In this document: positions 46,641 to 58,831 of the stretch, in pieces
Layout: every line of letters begins with the position of its first letter
Position numbering within the stretch: the stretch's first letter is position 1
Source of the DNA: Alnus glutinosa
Lineage: Eukaryota > Streptophyta > Magnoliopsida > Fagales > Betulaceae
DNA: 64,000 nucleotides
Assembly (NCBI RefSeq): GCF_958979055.1
Contig: NC_084888.1
Span: forward strand, 35,335,804-35,399,803
Direction of reading: 5' to 3'
Program-made: the position numbers and the translations under genes
Notes under the pieces: generated by a model
What the model was told of the DNA's origin: nothing
Seen by the model: only the letters and a program-made list of their open reading frames with translations
The model's database searches: none

Positions 46641-47600
46641 CGCAAAGCCTGAGCAAACAGGAAGAAAGAAAAGAAAAAATCCGGTATTTTGATATAAAAT
46701 TTGATGTTTTTCATGTCTAATGTGTAGTGTGTATTTAGATGATGTATTAATATCTCATTAAAAGTTGTAAAAATGGAGTTTTACTGTACATCTTTATCCT
46801 TTCTTATCAAAGGAGCTCTCATTTATTTGACTGTTTTTCCGTACGTCACACCACACGCTTGCTGGCACATTCTTTGGAGTTTTTCCATGGCAGCGCAGAA
46901 AATGCTCTCAAAGTATGTCGGCTGGCCGTCCAAAGTCAAGTGTAAACGAACAGGAAAATGGAAGGAAACAAGAAAAAAAGGTTTGCGGTGTGGGACAGGG
47001 AATCTTAGAAATTAGGCTGTTGGAACTTTTGACGGTTTAAGGGAGACGTACTGTAATTAAGGTCTATTTGTTACGGACAGAAGAGTTAAAGATGCAGAAA
47101 AATCATTAATGGATGCATCATAAATCGAAAATATGTGTAAATTTCTCCACTGAAATCTCATCAACTTAGTCTCCTCTCATTCATTTCGGGTCTTTACCTA
47201 TGTGATTCACGATTTGAGCATGTTAAAAGATAAAAATATAGAAAGAAATGAGTAATTTTGCATTTTACGTTCTTATTTTATAATGTTAATGGTGCAATTT
47301 TAATTATTTTTTAATTATTATTATTTTATTTTTTTTTTAACAATGATTAATCTAATAATTTGTTTGGATTATGTATCGGTGTTGTGGGATAATTGTATGT
47401 TAAAAATATAGTTTATAATATTATTAAAAAAAAATAAACATATATGCTATTTTGATTTCCCTATTAATTTCTTCTTTAAAGAAATGGACGATGCTTTTCA
47501 ATTGGAAAAAATTTATTAATGATTGTCAAAGTCGTTGCGGAAAGTTTCTGTCATTTTAAAAGTGATCTAATCTAACTTAGAATATTTGCTATATATCCTT
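46641..47600. other. Intergenic, no gene
   Basis: An 80-codon chance frame at 46773-47015 has no motif. AT-rich otherwise. Confidence 0.45.
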
Positions 47601-48358
47601 TTCTAAGATCACTAGCAATAGACACCTTACCATTTTTCTTAATTTACAAAAAATTTAAGAAATCAAATCACATTTTTTTTTCCTATACGAAAACACCCCA
47701 TAACAGTTTCCCTCTATCTTTCCTTATATCATTAAAATAATATTTTTTACCTTTTTACTTTTTACTTTTTTTTGTTTTTTTATTTTTTTTTTCATTTCTT
47801 TTCTTCTCTCTCGTTCTCTCCTGCCTGATTCCAAATGAAGAAGCCAGCCTCCCATGGAGCCATGGAGGTTGAGATCAAATTTGAGCCTTTTGCCTTCTTC
47901 TGTAGAGCTCCAAAATCATATGCATGAACCATCAAAGACTGACTTGAGCTTGTGGAAGGAATTTCTGAATCCGAGTCTAAATCTCTTTAGATGAAGATAA
48001 CCCATTTCTTCAGTGGTTGGGTTTGGCAATAGATTCTGCCGTGAAGGATAAACCATCAAAATGACGCATACCAGTTCCAAACAGAGTCCCGCGCTGCCGT
48101 GAAGGATGCGTGAAGGAGATGAAGTTCTTGAGGTTGAGGATGTGTGAAGCCGTGAAGGAGAGAGAGTCAGAGAGAGTATTTTTTTTTTTTCTTATTTAAA
48201 TATTCTATTGGGTAGCACTGTAGCTACCCAAGGCTGTTGGTTAAATTAACTTAAGTTTAGGAAAACTGCTGTGAGACTATTTTGTAATTTTTTTTCAAAA
48301 TTTTCTTTATTTTAGGGAATATAACAACTTATAGGGAATTTGCTACTAGTGCTCTAAG
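47601..48358. mobile_element. Probable TIR element (degenerate ends)
   Basis: CTAAGATCACTAGCAATAGACACC at the left and the inverse of GCTACTAGTGCTCTAAGG at the right are imperfect inverted ends. The interior has no transposase. No target duplication confirmed. Confidence 0.35.
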
Positions 48359-50344
48359 GACTTATTTTAAAGGTAAATTTGTTGTTCGAATTTTATATAA
48401 ATTTATGCCGCCTAAAGAGGGTTTATTAAGGTTAACCTATTCCGAATAATTTAATATGTGAAACCTACTTGCTTAGGACAAGTGAGTCTTGCATTCTCTT
48501 CTTTTAAACTATCCAAATTTATGTGAAATTTGAGCAGATTAATAACCCAAAAAAAAAAAAAAAAAAATCTCAATCCAATAATTATAAAGCCCCAAAAGCG
48601 GTCAATGCAAGAAATTCACACTCTTATCCTCAGCATCCGAACTCATATGTAAACAAAAGGTTAAAGACTCAAAGCCAAGTTTTTTGAGACAAAAAATACA
48701 CATAAATGTTTTGATAATATTATCAAGTGTACAATATAAAACAGGAGACAATAAAATCTTTTGTTTCCCCTCTTTTCTAGATCTCTGGCTGGTTACCAAT
48801 TTTATTTTTTTTTTATTTAAAAAAAAAAAAAAAGAAAAGAAAAAAAAAGCTGCTTCTGGAAATCCTTTGACTGAAAAGTGAAAACTACCACTTAGGAATT
48901 GTTTTTGTGCCACCAATATTGACTTAAATTAGAACCTTCGGCATAGACTTGGACTTATGTCTCACCAATATTTAAGAAGTTGGGGGTGATCTTATGAATT
49001 AATTTAAGAATATCATAATGTTTTGAGTTTTTTTTTAAAAAAGTATTACTATTTAGTAGACTGTTATACGACTGTCATAATTAACTATTGGATCAGCACT
49101 GGTAACAAAAAAAAAAAAAAAAAAAAAAACAACGAGGGCTAATATTCACTATCACGTCAATCCTACTTGTATGACAATTTTATAACAGTCTCCTTAATAA
49201 ACATTGCTTGAACCCATTCTTAAACAAGTAAGTAAAGAAAAGAAAAAAAGCCCTAAATGATGGAAGGAAGAGATCGAATTGATTCTTACTTCTTGACACG
49301 AAGAAAGCACTAAATAATTAGTCAGTGGAAATGCCTTTTTCACTTTCTTTTTTCTTCTTTCCCAGAAGTTGGGTTAGAATGGGGCATAAAGGTGGTTGAT
49401 TATTACTTTAATATAGTCACGGGAATAAAGGTTGTTGATAGAGACGGACAAAGAACTCTACATAAATAATAAGGTCTATTTGTAACTTCTGTAATTAACT
49501 CTTAGTCAAATCGAATTGGTATGAATTTATAGTAAAATAATAAGTTTATTATTACAATAAAGTTGTCCCTAAAACACTAATTTCTTTAGGATATGGTCCC
49601 GTTTGAACACAAGAATTTGTTCCTAGATTCGGCCTCTTAAAAAAAAGGCTGTATATAGTTTTGTCAATGTATAGCTTTTGGTACGTAGCGTTCAGCCCCC
49701 CAACCCTCAACGTGCATTTTAATTATTATTTTTAAAAAATTTATAATTCTTCGAAATCAAATTTCTATTCCTCTTTTATTTTTATTTTTATTTTTTAATT
49801 TTTTAATTTTGCCTATACCTAAAATTTTTAGTTCCGCCCCTACGTATGTTTTCCGTCATTACATGAAGTTGATAGGATCCATATTCTTTATAATTGGCTA
49901 CTTTCGGATAGACTCAAAGATAAATGGGTTATGAGGTCAACCTATTCGAGAGAGGTGGGCAACGGGCCCCGCACCTTGGACTCACTGTCTTGTGGGCCTT
50001 TGGCCCATTTTTTTGTGATAGCTACTCCAATCATGTGTAATTTTAACAGCCAATTTGCATAGAATAGTTATTCAAAGTCAAGTTTATTGAAAAAGAAAAA
50101 ACAAATGCACATTTAGCTTGACCAATTTATGATGGTAACCATGGTTTTTTTGGGGGCAAGACAAATATTTTAAAACTAGCCTCAGCCCGTCCCATCATCA
50201 ATTGGAATTGTCACTTCTAATTATGCTTGGACCCGGCCCAAAAAGCTTTCGTTGTGCCTGGCCTGATTTGCCCAAGTATGGTACAATAAGTTAATAACTG
50301 CCTCTAGCCTAATTTAACGAGTCATGTTATTTGTTATATTTTTA
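48359..50344. other. Intergenic, 2 kb without a gene
   Basis: A-rich runs at 48550-48567, 48819-48833 and 49108-49129. No coding or RNA gene signature. Confidence 0.5.
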
Positions 50345-50486
50345 GGGACATGGTTCTTGAACAGTTGTGTAAAAATCAAGAGACATGAGTAGGTCTCACA
50401 TGATAAATCTTATCACATGGGTCCTACGTGAGATCCATCTCATGTCTCTTATCTCATGCACAACTGTTGTGCCGAAGACATTTCTC
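50345..50486. mobile_element. Foldback MITE
   Basis: Left AACAGTTGTG ... AAGAGACATGAGTAGGTCTCAC pairs with right GTGAGATCCATCTCATGTCTCTT ... CACAACTGTTGTG. Short AT-rich loop. No target duplication seen. Confidence 0.6.
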
Positions 50487-50606
50487 ATATTTTTATCTTG
50501 TAGAAGTCATAATCAATTATTCGATTAGCTTTATTTAAAAAATAAAAAAATAAATTTGATAGTTGGTTGAGATTGACGCGTAAGCATTATAGGATAAAAA
50601 TATAAA

Positions 50607-51141
50607 GGATAATTACACTATTGGTCCCTAGGGTTGGCCACAATTATTTTTCACTCCTGTGGTTCAAAAAGTTCATGGGAAGCCCTCATAATAAACAAAA
50701 ATTACAAATCAGTTCTTGAACACATTTTTCATCCAAAAGTTAACATATTCCGTTAGTCAGTCACGTCACACCCAATAAGAAGCCGACACGTGTCAATTAC
50801 AATAAAAAAAATATAAATATAAATAAAAAATATTAGTTTTAAAATAAAAATACAGAGGGTGGGTGTCGCGCCTGTTTAATTTTTCTTATTTTTTTTTTAA
50901 AAAAAAAAAAAACAAATTTTTATTAGATTTTATATTTTTTTATTGTAATAGACACATGTCGGCTTCTTATTGGGTGTGACGTGACTGACTAACTGAATCT
51001 ATTAACTTAGCAGATGAAAAATTGGTCCAGGGAGTAATTCGTAATTATTGTTTACCACGAGGACCTCCCATGAACTTTTTGAACCACAGGGAGTAAAAAA
51101 TAATTATGGTCAATCTCAAGGACCAATGGTGCAATTATTCC
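50607..51141. mobile_element. Foldback/MULE-like element with ~210-bp inverted ends
   Basis: GGATAATTACACTATTGGTC at the left and the inverse of GACCAATGGTGCAATTATTCC at the right begin arms of about 210 bp. Both arms contain CACGTCACACCCAATAAGAA and the segment read as GAACTTTTTGAACCACAGG on one side. The middle is AT-rich with an A run. Long inverted ends suggest a Mutator-like or foldback transposon; no clear target duplication. Confidence 0.75.
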
Positions 51142-51334
51142 AAAATGTAATATATAAAACAATTACAAGAAGTACCTAGAGAACATAATTGGTCAGTTAA
51201 AAATAGTTAGCACTAATAAGATATAAATATTACTGTTCATATGGATGTAAAGTCCATGGGTATGCACCCCCGATGATATTCAGTTATATCTATTCTTGTA
51301 TAATGTAAAGTTGCCGATAAGATGTAACGAAGAA

Positions 51335-51602
51335 AACCTTATGAATTGGGCCTTATAGGAAGTACTTGATCGAAAATTCAGCCCAGGTTTACACATGGGT
51401 TGTGTGTTCGGTTGAAGTCGATCGTCAACCTTATGAATTGGGCCTTACAGAAAGTACTTAATCAAAAATTCAGCGCAGGTTTACACATGGGTTGTGTGTT
51501 CGGTTGAAGTCGTCAACCTTATGAATTGGGCCTTACAGGAAGTATTTAATCGAAAATTCAGCACAAGTTAACACATGGGTTATGTGTTCGGTTGAAGTCG
51601 TC
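51335..51602 (+). repeat. Three tandem copies of an ~88-92 bp unit
   Basis: Units start AACCTTATGAATTGGGCC at 51335, 51427 and 51515 and each ends TTCGGTTGAAGTCG. The first copy has an extra four bases (ATCG) before the next unit. The copies differ at only a few positions, so the expansion is recent. Confidence 0.9.
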
Positions 51603-52759
51603 ACGATGGTATGGGAGTTTACTATATTCCCAACCATGAGGCATTAATTTCATTCACTGAAAATATTGTAATACGACGTTACCCTTAGTATGCTATCAAT
51701 GGGAGATCATATGGTAAAGGGTGAGATCACATAGAAAAGTGACAAAAGCATGTGCACGTGGAACCATGTCACGATCTGACACCGGTCTATAGGTTTTACA
51801 AATGAAAGTTGGCATGGGGATGGGAAAACTTTTCGTACCAAGATAAATCATGTTCAACTGAAATCCTATCGACTACTATTATAATGTGCTCAAGTGAGAA
51901 TTAAGATGAAGGAATGTGATGGGTGATCACACTATATTAGTTTGCACCCTCACAAACCATAATCTCCCATGATGATAGGTTTCCCATGGGAGATGTTTGT
52001 TCACCATGAACAGACACAACCCTTTCAAGGGTTGTATCTTTTAAACAAATTCGACTATTGGAAGAGTTATACCTGCATGTTGTCAAGGGACAATCAAACA
52101 CACATGTCCTACGAAACACACAATTTAACCCTCATAATGGGTGAAAACAGAACTGCTCTAGTGCTCTGTTTCAAAATCCAAGAACCAAGCCTTTTGCTAC
52201 TTCGAATCTTCGATCAATGAAGCTTTGACCGGATTATGGATTAATCAAACCATTATCGAAGTTGCTAGCTAGTGTGAGACGACTTACTGCGACATATTGC
52301 TTTTTCTGTTATTTATAAAAATATTAATTTATAATTTTTTATTAGCTTAAACTTTTAGATTAAATGGTGATTTAACATGATATTAGAATATATATACTTT
52401 GAGTTCGAACTTGTCCTTAAAGTTTACCTCAAATTGAGGTTAAATATTTTACGTGTTGAACCTCACTTATTGAGGAGAGTTTAAACTCACACGTGAAAGG
52501 AAATATTAAAATATTAATTAAATGTGGTGATTTAACATTTTTTCATTATCTTACTATTTAGTGAACCTTCAACCTGTTTTGAGTTTCATTTGCAATAAGA
52601 GGCCATTGCCACTGAAAAAGAACGCACCTTTGAAAGAGATACGTTAATTGCAACACAAAACTAGAGGCTAACAACCCATTTAAACAGCAGTACCATCATA
52701 ATTGTTTATCTAACATCCTTTGAAAGAGTTTCTCATTTCACCAAATACCTAGAAAAGAC
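51603..52759. other. Region downstream of Rubisco activase
   Basis: The last ~150 bp (52600-52759, minus strand) are likely 3' untranslated region of the alpha transcript. Further left there is no recognised gene. Confidence 0.4.
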
Positions 52760-52875
52760 TTAGAATGAATAAAGGCAGCTCCCATCATCACTCCTAGCAG
52801 TTGGATCGAAGTTTCCTGCATTTGGATCAGTACAACCTTCAGGAACAGGAATATTCACTTGCTGGGCTGCTTTGC
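52760..52875 (-). other. RCA: Alpha-specific last exon of Rubisco activase
   Basis: Too short to appear as a long open frame. Acceptor TCGCAG then codons [20 protein letters not shown] and [17 protein letters not shown] with TAA at 52760-52762. This is the C-terminal extension that makes the alpha isoform sensitive to ADP and to thioredoxin through its two cysteines. It is joined to the exon ending at 53580 across a ~700-bp intron. Confidence 0.95.
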
Positions 52876-54250
52876 CTGCGACAAAAAAAATTACAAAAGC
52901 TTAGGAGAATTGCTGTGATCAATCTTAATGCACATGGCCAAAGGGAGCGGAAAGGGGAGATTCAAACGAGTGACTTTCGCTTCATCAAACGTAGTCCTCA
53001 TGCGCTATTGTTAGGGCTGAAAATTGGTTAAGCCAGTGACAGTAGGAATATTTTCGCCTACCGAAGAGAAAAAGTCGGTTAAATTGGTTAATTAACCGAC
53101 TTCATACCAACAAGAATAAATTTTGATTATTTCGATTAAGTCGGTTAACTCGATGAAGTTGGATAAATGTCGGTTAGTTGTGTGCTTTTTATATTGGGCC
53201 AGACCTATTTTTATAGGTCAAAATGGGTTGTTTTTTTGCCCAAATGGTTGTTTTTTAAACTAAACAAGTGTTTATTAGACATGTTTTTTAGGATAAACAA
53301 GTAAAAACTAAGGGTTTAAGTTGATTCAGTTAACTGGCGAAATAAAAATTCTATTTCCTATCGAACCGAACTAACGTCGAAATAGATTTTTTATTCCGAT
53401 TACCGTCTACCGACCGCCTAATAATTTTGACAATCGGTGACGGTTCTTTAGTAGTCGGTAGGCGAAATCAGATATTTTGCACATCCCCAGCTATCGCATG
53501 GGTAAATATATATACCATAAGTTTGCAAAAAGAAGGATCCAAACCTCCCATGATAGGCCTGTAGGATGAAGGAGCTAACCGTAGAAACTTCCACTCTTAA
53601 TAGCATCCTGGTTAGCATCTCCAAGAGCAGCCTCGCTCAAGTACTTGTCGGCAAGTTGGACTCTCTTCACATTCTCTTGCTCCTGGACAAGCATGTTTCC
53701 GTACTCGAGGAGCTTCTCCAGGGTCATCGTCGGCTGCTCGAAAGTTGGCGGTCCTTCCTTTGAGTTCACAAGTTTCTTCCCAATGCTGTCTACCCCAACA
53801 CCGGATATCCACTTTCTCACTTCATCATCATAAACTCTGGCCCTTAGGGCACCGAAGAAATCTGCGCGCAAAAGCATGCTTACTATAAATCTTAGCCAAC
53901 AAAATTACCATTTTGCCCACCGATCGTGTTAGAATATTAATTAAATAATAAATTTAAGAAAAATTTCATTTAATCTTTCTGGACTTCTTTCACTTTTGCA
54001 ATTATCCTTTTAAACTTTAAAAATTCTTGATTTAATATACTCATCTTTTATTTTTATTTTTCAAATTCACCATTCTATTAGGATTTTCTGTAAAATCTTA
54101 ACGGAAGAGTGTCAAAATTTTTGAAATAATTTTTTTCATTTTTTAGAAAAAAAAAAAATTGCAACGATTTGAGCGTTTTTAATGAAATTTACAAAATATC
54201 CAAATTTGAGCGTTTTTAATGGAATTTACAAAATATCCACACTTAAATCT

Positions 54251-54328
<78 letters not shown>

Positions 54329-56137
54329 ATATGAGTTCTTTAAAAAATTTCACAAGATTTAACGAAAAATCTTAACAGACGGGTGAAATAAAAAAAAAAA
54401 AATTATAAAATTGATACACTAAATTAAGAGTCTTTAAAATTTAGAAGAATAATTGTAAAACGATAACAATTCAAAAGAATTAAGTAAATTAAATTTTTAA
54501 AAAATTTATCATTTTCTACGAGTTTAAGCTTTTTATACCATTAATGATTTAAGGTACGTACTACGCACATGGTCAATGTTGTTAAAGAATGATACAAAAA
54601 GTTTCTTTCTAGTTTCTAGTTGGAAACTTACCGATTGATTGGCCGGGGAAGGTGTCAACAAGTTTGACAATGTCATCAGCAGCAATCTTGTCATTTCGGA
54701 AGATCCCCTTGCAGACACCAACGCGGTCGTCCCTTGTAGGTGCCCAGTAAAACTTCTCCATTCGACCATCACGGATGAGAGGAGCATACAATGTTGAGAA
54801 GTCGTTACCGGTGACGATGATCGGAACACGGGGGTTATCTTCCTTGTTGTACATACCGGGGAGCTGGACATTTGTTGGGTTATCAGCTATGTTCATCAGA
54901 GTGGCATTAACCATTTGGTTGTTCACTGTGTATTGGGTGGTTCCACCAAGCCGACCAGCACCTGCATCCAGATCGTTTATGAAGAGGGCACACATTTTTC
55001 CCTTCCTGATTATATCAGCTGCCTCACGGTACCTCTGCCTGATCAATTTCGCTGGCTCCCCGGCGTTCCCACTTTCCAGTTCTCCGGCACTCATCATGAT
55101 GGGGCTGAAATTTCATTTATTTGTATATTAATTAATGAAACAAAATCCACAAGAATATCGTGAAAAAGCAAGAAGTTCAAAGAAATATGAACTAATTTAC
55201 TTGATTCCCATCTTGGCAAACACAAGCTCACACTGGAAAGATTTTCCCTGACCTTTACCTCCCCAGATACCAAGGATGAGAGGAACCTGTAATTAAGTTA
55301 ATTAATTAAGATAATTGTTCACTTTTGTGGTAATGTACGTAGCAGATAAAGGTCAAATTATCCATTTTCATGTACGTACCTTGATGTTAGGCAGGGTCAT
55401 GAAGTTCTTGGTGACGTGAACAACAAGCTTGTCCATGAAGGCAGGCGCAATGTAAAAACCATCCATGTTGTTGTCCAAGTTGTACCTAAAGCATGATGAT
55501 CAAAAGTGAATGAACATCTTGCACATATAATTAATCACTAGTATTAGAATATAAATTGAATGATTAAATTCATTTTTTTTATTAAACTTTTGATATAAGT
55601 GAATTCTTACTGGCGAAGTCCAGTGCTGATGTAGTCGTAAGAACTCATGACGGCATAGTGAGTTCCACTTCCCGTGGGAGCCTGAAAGAGTGAGTCAACC
55701 ATACCCTTTCCACGGGTGATGTCCTGCTGGTCATCGGACTCGTCGAAAGCAAGGCCTTTCCATTTGTCCTTCTCTGTCTGCTTCCCTTCTTCAACCTCTG
55801 CAACAACCTTGAAGCTCCCATTGGAGACCTTGGAGTTGCTAAATCTTGAGCTCACCTTCTTCAAGCTGCTGCCCAAGAAGGCAGAGGTTGGAACTGAAGC
55901 TCCATTGCCAGAGCTATTCAAGCTCAGCTTCAATATCAACATAAACCATGCACACGTACAATTTAGTGTCAACTACGAGACCCAATTACCCTTCCACACA
56001 TACATATGCAATGAAATTAAACCACATAATTAAAATTAAGAAAGCTTAAAAGGATTCTTATAGACAAATGGCGGGAAAGACACATCAATTACCGGTGCTC
56101 GGTTGACGGCTCCGATGGTGGGGACGGCTGCAGCCAT
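52760..56137 (-). CDS. RCA: Rubisco activase, seven coding exons, alpha and beta ends
   Basis: A chloroplast AAA+ ATPase that removes inhibitory sugar phosphates from Rubisco. Exons (minus strand): 56093-56137, 55611-55927, 55380-55485, 55201-55286, 54632-55104, 53580-53861, 52760-52875; every junction has GT/AG and keeps the frame. Spliced fully it gives 474 residues (alpha); reading on past 53580 gives FYG-stop at 53575 and 437 residues (beta). A transit peptide covers about the first 55-60 residues ([20 protein letters not shown] start). Walker A is GGKGQGKS (165-172), Walker B LFINDLD (225-231), with [18 protein letters not shown] as sensor/arginine region. The alpha tail has cysteines 451 and 470, 19 apart as in the thioredoxin-f-regulated form. 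Introns carry two transposons. Start chosen by the family's MAAAV opening. Confidence 0.97.
53012..53489. mobile_element. hAT MITE inside the alternatively spliced RCA intron
   Basis: Ends TAGGGCTGAAAATTG and the inverse of GCACATCCCCA; subterminal CGGTTAA / TTAACCGACTT and CCGACCG words typical of a common plant hAT family. Flanks GCTATTGT (53004-53011) and GCTATCGC (53490-53497) agree at 6 of 8 bases, both differences being C/T, as expected for an aged 8-bp duplication. No coding sequence. Confidence 0.7.
53954..54508. mobile_element. Foldback element with (AT)34 in RCA intron 5
   Basis: Inverted ends of ~90 bp (TTGCAATTATCCTTTTAAACTT... and its inverse near 54420-54460) flank an (AT)n run at 54255-54322. 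It lies wholly in the intron between exons 54632-55104 and 53580-53861. Same family as 41878-42285. Confidence 0.65.
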
Positions 56138-56270
56138 CGATATCCGGGACGGGACGGCGGCTGTGATATCTGGTGGGTGAGTTGCAGATCCGAGTGCTAT
56201 GCAAGCCAGCCAATAGAGAGAGAGGTTTCTGAGGAGGTGGATTAATGAGATGGAGTACTGGTCATGTGGA

Positions 56271-56382
56271 CTTATTATAAGTAGTGCTGAGTTTTGAGTG
56301 TACAGAAATCGATTATCCTGAGGATTGGTTTTTGAATTCTCAACGGCCACACAATCAAGATAGCCTGGGTTACACGTGGCAA
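56271..56382 (-). promoter_or_regulatory. RCA promoter elements: TATA, I-box, CCAAT, G-box
   Basis: On the minus strand upstream of the ATG: TTATAATAAG at 56271-56280 (TATA-like), GGATAATC containing GATAA at 56312-56319 (I-box-like), CCAAT at 56324-56328, and CACGTG (G-box, GCCACGTGTAA) at 56373-56378. A G-box with a GATAA I-box is the usual light-responsive pair of plant photosynthesis genes. The assignment is by motif and position only. Confidence 0.5.
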
Positions 56383-58731
56383 GCAGAGTGTGCTTAGACG
56401 TTGAGTTCTCATTGGTCCTTGAGGCTAGAATTTGAGCCTTTCTCCTCCACTTAAATTTGGGTCAATTTATTACCACAAAAAAAGCATAAAAAAACAAAGG
56501 GGATTGTTGTGGATATTGTATTTTTGAAAGCAGGAGAAAAACACAGATCAGGTGAATAATATGTTTGTGATTTTCATGATTCCGGACTCAATTATGTGGC
56601 CATTATTTGAGCTGAATTTTGTTTTGAATGGCCTGCTATGGGTCCACCGGATTAATTTGGAAGGTATATAATATAATTCCTAACAAAGAGTATACATTTA
56701 ATTTCTTTGTTTCTTCGATCCACTAGAGAAACTAGATTAGTCTAGAAATTTCTCCAACCCTCAAACTAATATGTCTCTTTCAATTTGTAGATTTGGTTAA
56801 TTAATAATGTTTCTTCCCCCAAAATAAAAATAAAAATAAAGATGTTTCTCCCAAATTTTACAAAATTGTCAATATCTCTCTCGTAATAACAAAAATACCC
56901 TTAATTTCCTTCTTTTTTTTTTAAATAGAAATTCCCAAAAAAAATTTATTGAAAATTCTCGAGATCCATGACGTGGCCATGGTTTAGTCCAAATCCATGA
57001 CGTGGCTGTGAGTCAATCAAAGGCATTTTTTATTATTATTATTATTGTTATTATTATTATCATTTTGAATTTTCACTTTTTTTCTTTTTTTTTTCTTGTA
57101 AAAAAAAGAGGATATTGAAAAAAAAAAAAAGAAAAAAAAAAAAAAAAGATGACACTAAAAAGGGCTAAAACATGGTATACTGATCGACATTGCAAATTTT
57201 TAAACTTTGAGATTATAATTGCAAGACCGCCATATACTTCAAGGGGTCTAAATAGAGTTTTTCCTATATATATATAAGAAAAACTGGGGGAAGGGGGAGA
57301 GAGGCCATGCATGGCCCCTAGCCCCTCCTCTAGTTCTATCTTTAAATTATGTGATTCTCCTATGCATTTTAAAACATGTATGTTAGAATTGCTCTATTAA
57401 TCATATTAAAAATGCATGTGAAAATCACATGTTCTAAGACTAGATATCAGTTTAATAAAATGAATTGAAAATGATTTTCTTTTCCATCAACCTAATTAAA
57501 ACAAAAAAAAACTTTATTTGTGTACCATGCTTTTAAGGAATTAAAAATACTTCGGTTGGAATGATAAGATGGTTTTTACGTAAAAGTGTGAGGCTATGTG
57601 CCAAACAACTACCCTTACGTTCTTTTTTTTTTCTTTTTTTTCTTTGTTTTTTTCTTTTTTTCTATTCAAAGTGGTGGTTGGGGGAGGGGGAAATAGAAAT
57701 TACACGAAAATAAAATACAAAGGCAACAGAACCTTCATAAAAGTAGTCGAGAATGGGTCAAATAAATGACCCGGACCATCAAAGTAACCTAACACCAACG
57801 AAGGCGCTTAGAAAGAGAAAAGTTCCATAAACGGAACAAAACCCAAAAGTGTTTACAAAACTATTAAGGCCAACACAAAAAAACTAGGCAAAAAAAGAAA
57901 CAGAGAATAAAAAATTACAAGAAAAATTTAAAAGGTACCAAATAAAAACACAGAACAGTAGCTCAACAGATGGTGTGGTGGAGGACGGTGGCATACACCG
58001 ACACATGAAGAGACCATGCGCTAGCGACAAGGGATGTGAGGCAGCAGACAACCACAAAAGATCAGTGGAAGGTAGAGGAAATCATTATGTACGGCTGAGA
58101 GTTGCTTACACATCAGCATGTGTTAGCCGGACAGAGACGCAACAAACAGCGGATTGAAGCGGAGAGGCCCATGAGCACTTGTACTCATGTTACTATTTTG
58201 TTTTGAAATATTTATTTGAGATGATTTACTAAAGGCAATTTCACCAATAACTACTAGTTAGAATGATGTATAAAAAAAATCGAAGTACTCTATTCAATAT
58301 GAGTATTTGGGCCTTTGAGTATCTCTTTCAAAAGAAAGGATCCGGCTTCTTTGCATAAGAGAAAAAATAGTATGAATGATCCGGCCTTTGTCCAACCGCA
58401 TAAATTAAATTAGTATACATAAAACTTATTGTAGAACTTGCTGAATATGAAATTAAATCTAGGATTGAATTGTTAAGAAAATTCAGCTATGAAGTTAAAA
58501 TTCCGGTATATATACATTTAGTACGGATTGGGATTCTTTAAAATTATGCTGAAATTCGTGTAGAATAACATAGGAGAGTTGTAGGGTCTACTTATCCTTA
58601 AGTAAGCGAGCTCCGCAACCTTCGACAACCATTATAATTCTAAGACATTCTCATATATTTTGTACAACTTCATGCCATAACTCACAATCAAATTGAGATC
58701 CGGTTAATTGTTAACAATCTGAACACACAAC
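56383..58731. other. Intergenic, 2.3 kb without a gene
   Basis: A,T-rich runs (57075-57146, 57626-57660), and a short frame at 57975-58157 with no motif. Bases 56840-56920 resemble the ends of the element at position 1 (AATGTC, AACAAAAATACCCTTAA). Confidence 0.5.
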
Positions 58732-58831
58732 TGTAAGAGGACATCTATGGAGCCTGCCGCTCAGGTAGATATTCGGGCAGTTTGAGGCTGCTCAAGTAGA
58801 TGGGCCTCATAAAATGTCATCTTACAATTTT
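58732..58831. mobile_element. Short MITE-like hairpin
   Basis: TGTAAGAGGACATCTATGGAGCC and GGGCCTCATAAAATGTCATC with TTACA form imperfect inverted arms of ~24 bp around a 50-bp centre rich in CTGC/GCAG words. Confidence 0.5.

Noticed and set aside
56138..56350. Extension of the Rubisco activase first exon upstream to 56350
   Set aside because: The open frame continues but runs through the promoter motifs; the family starts at MAAAV, matching the ATG at 56137.
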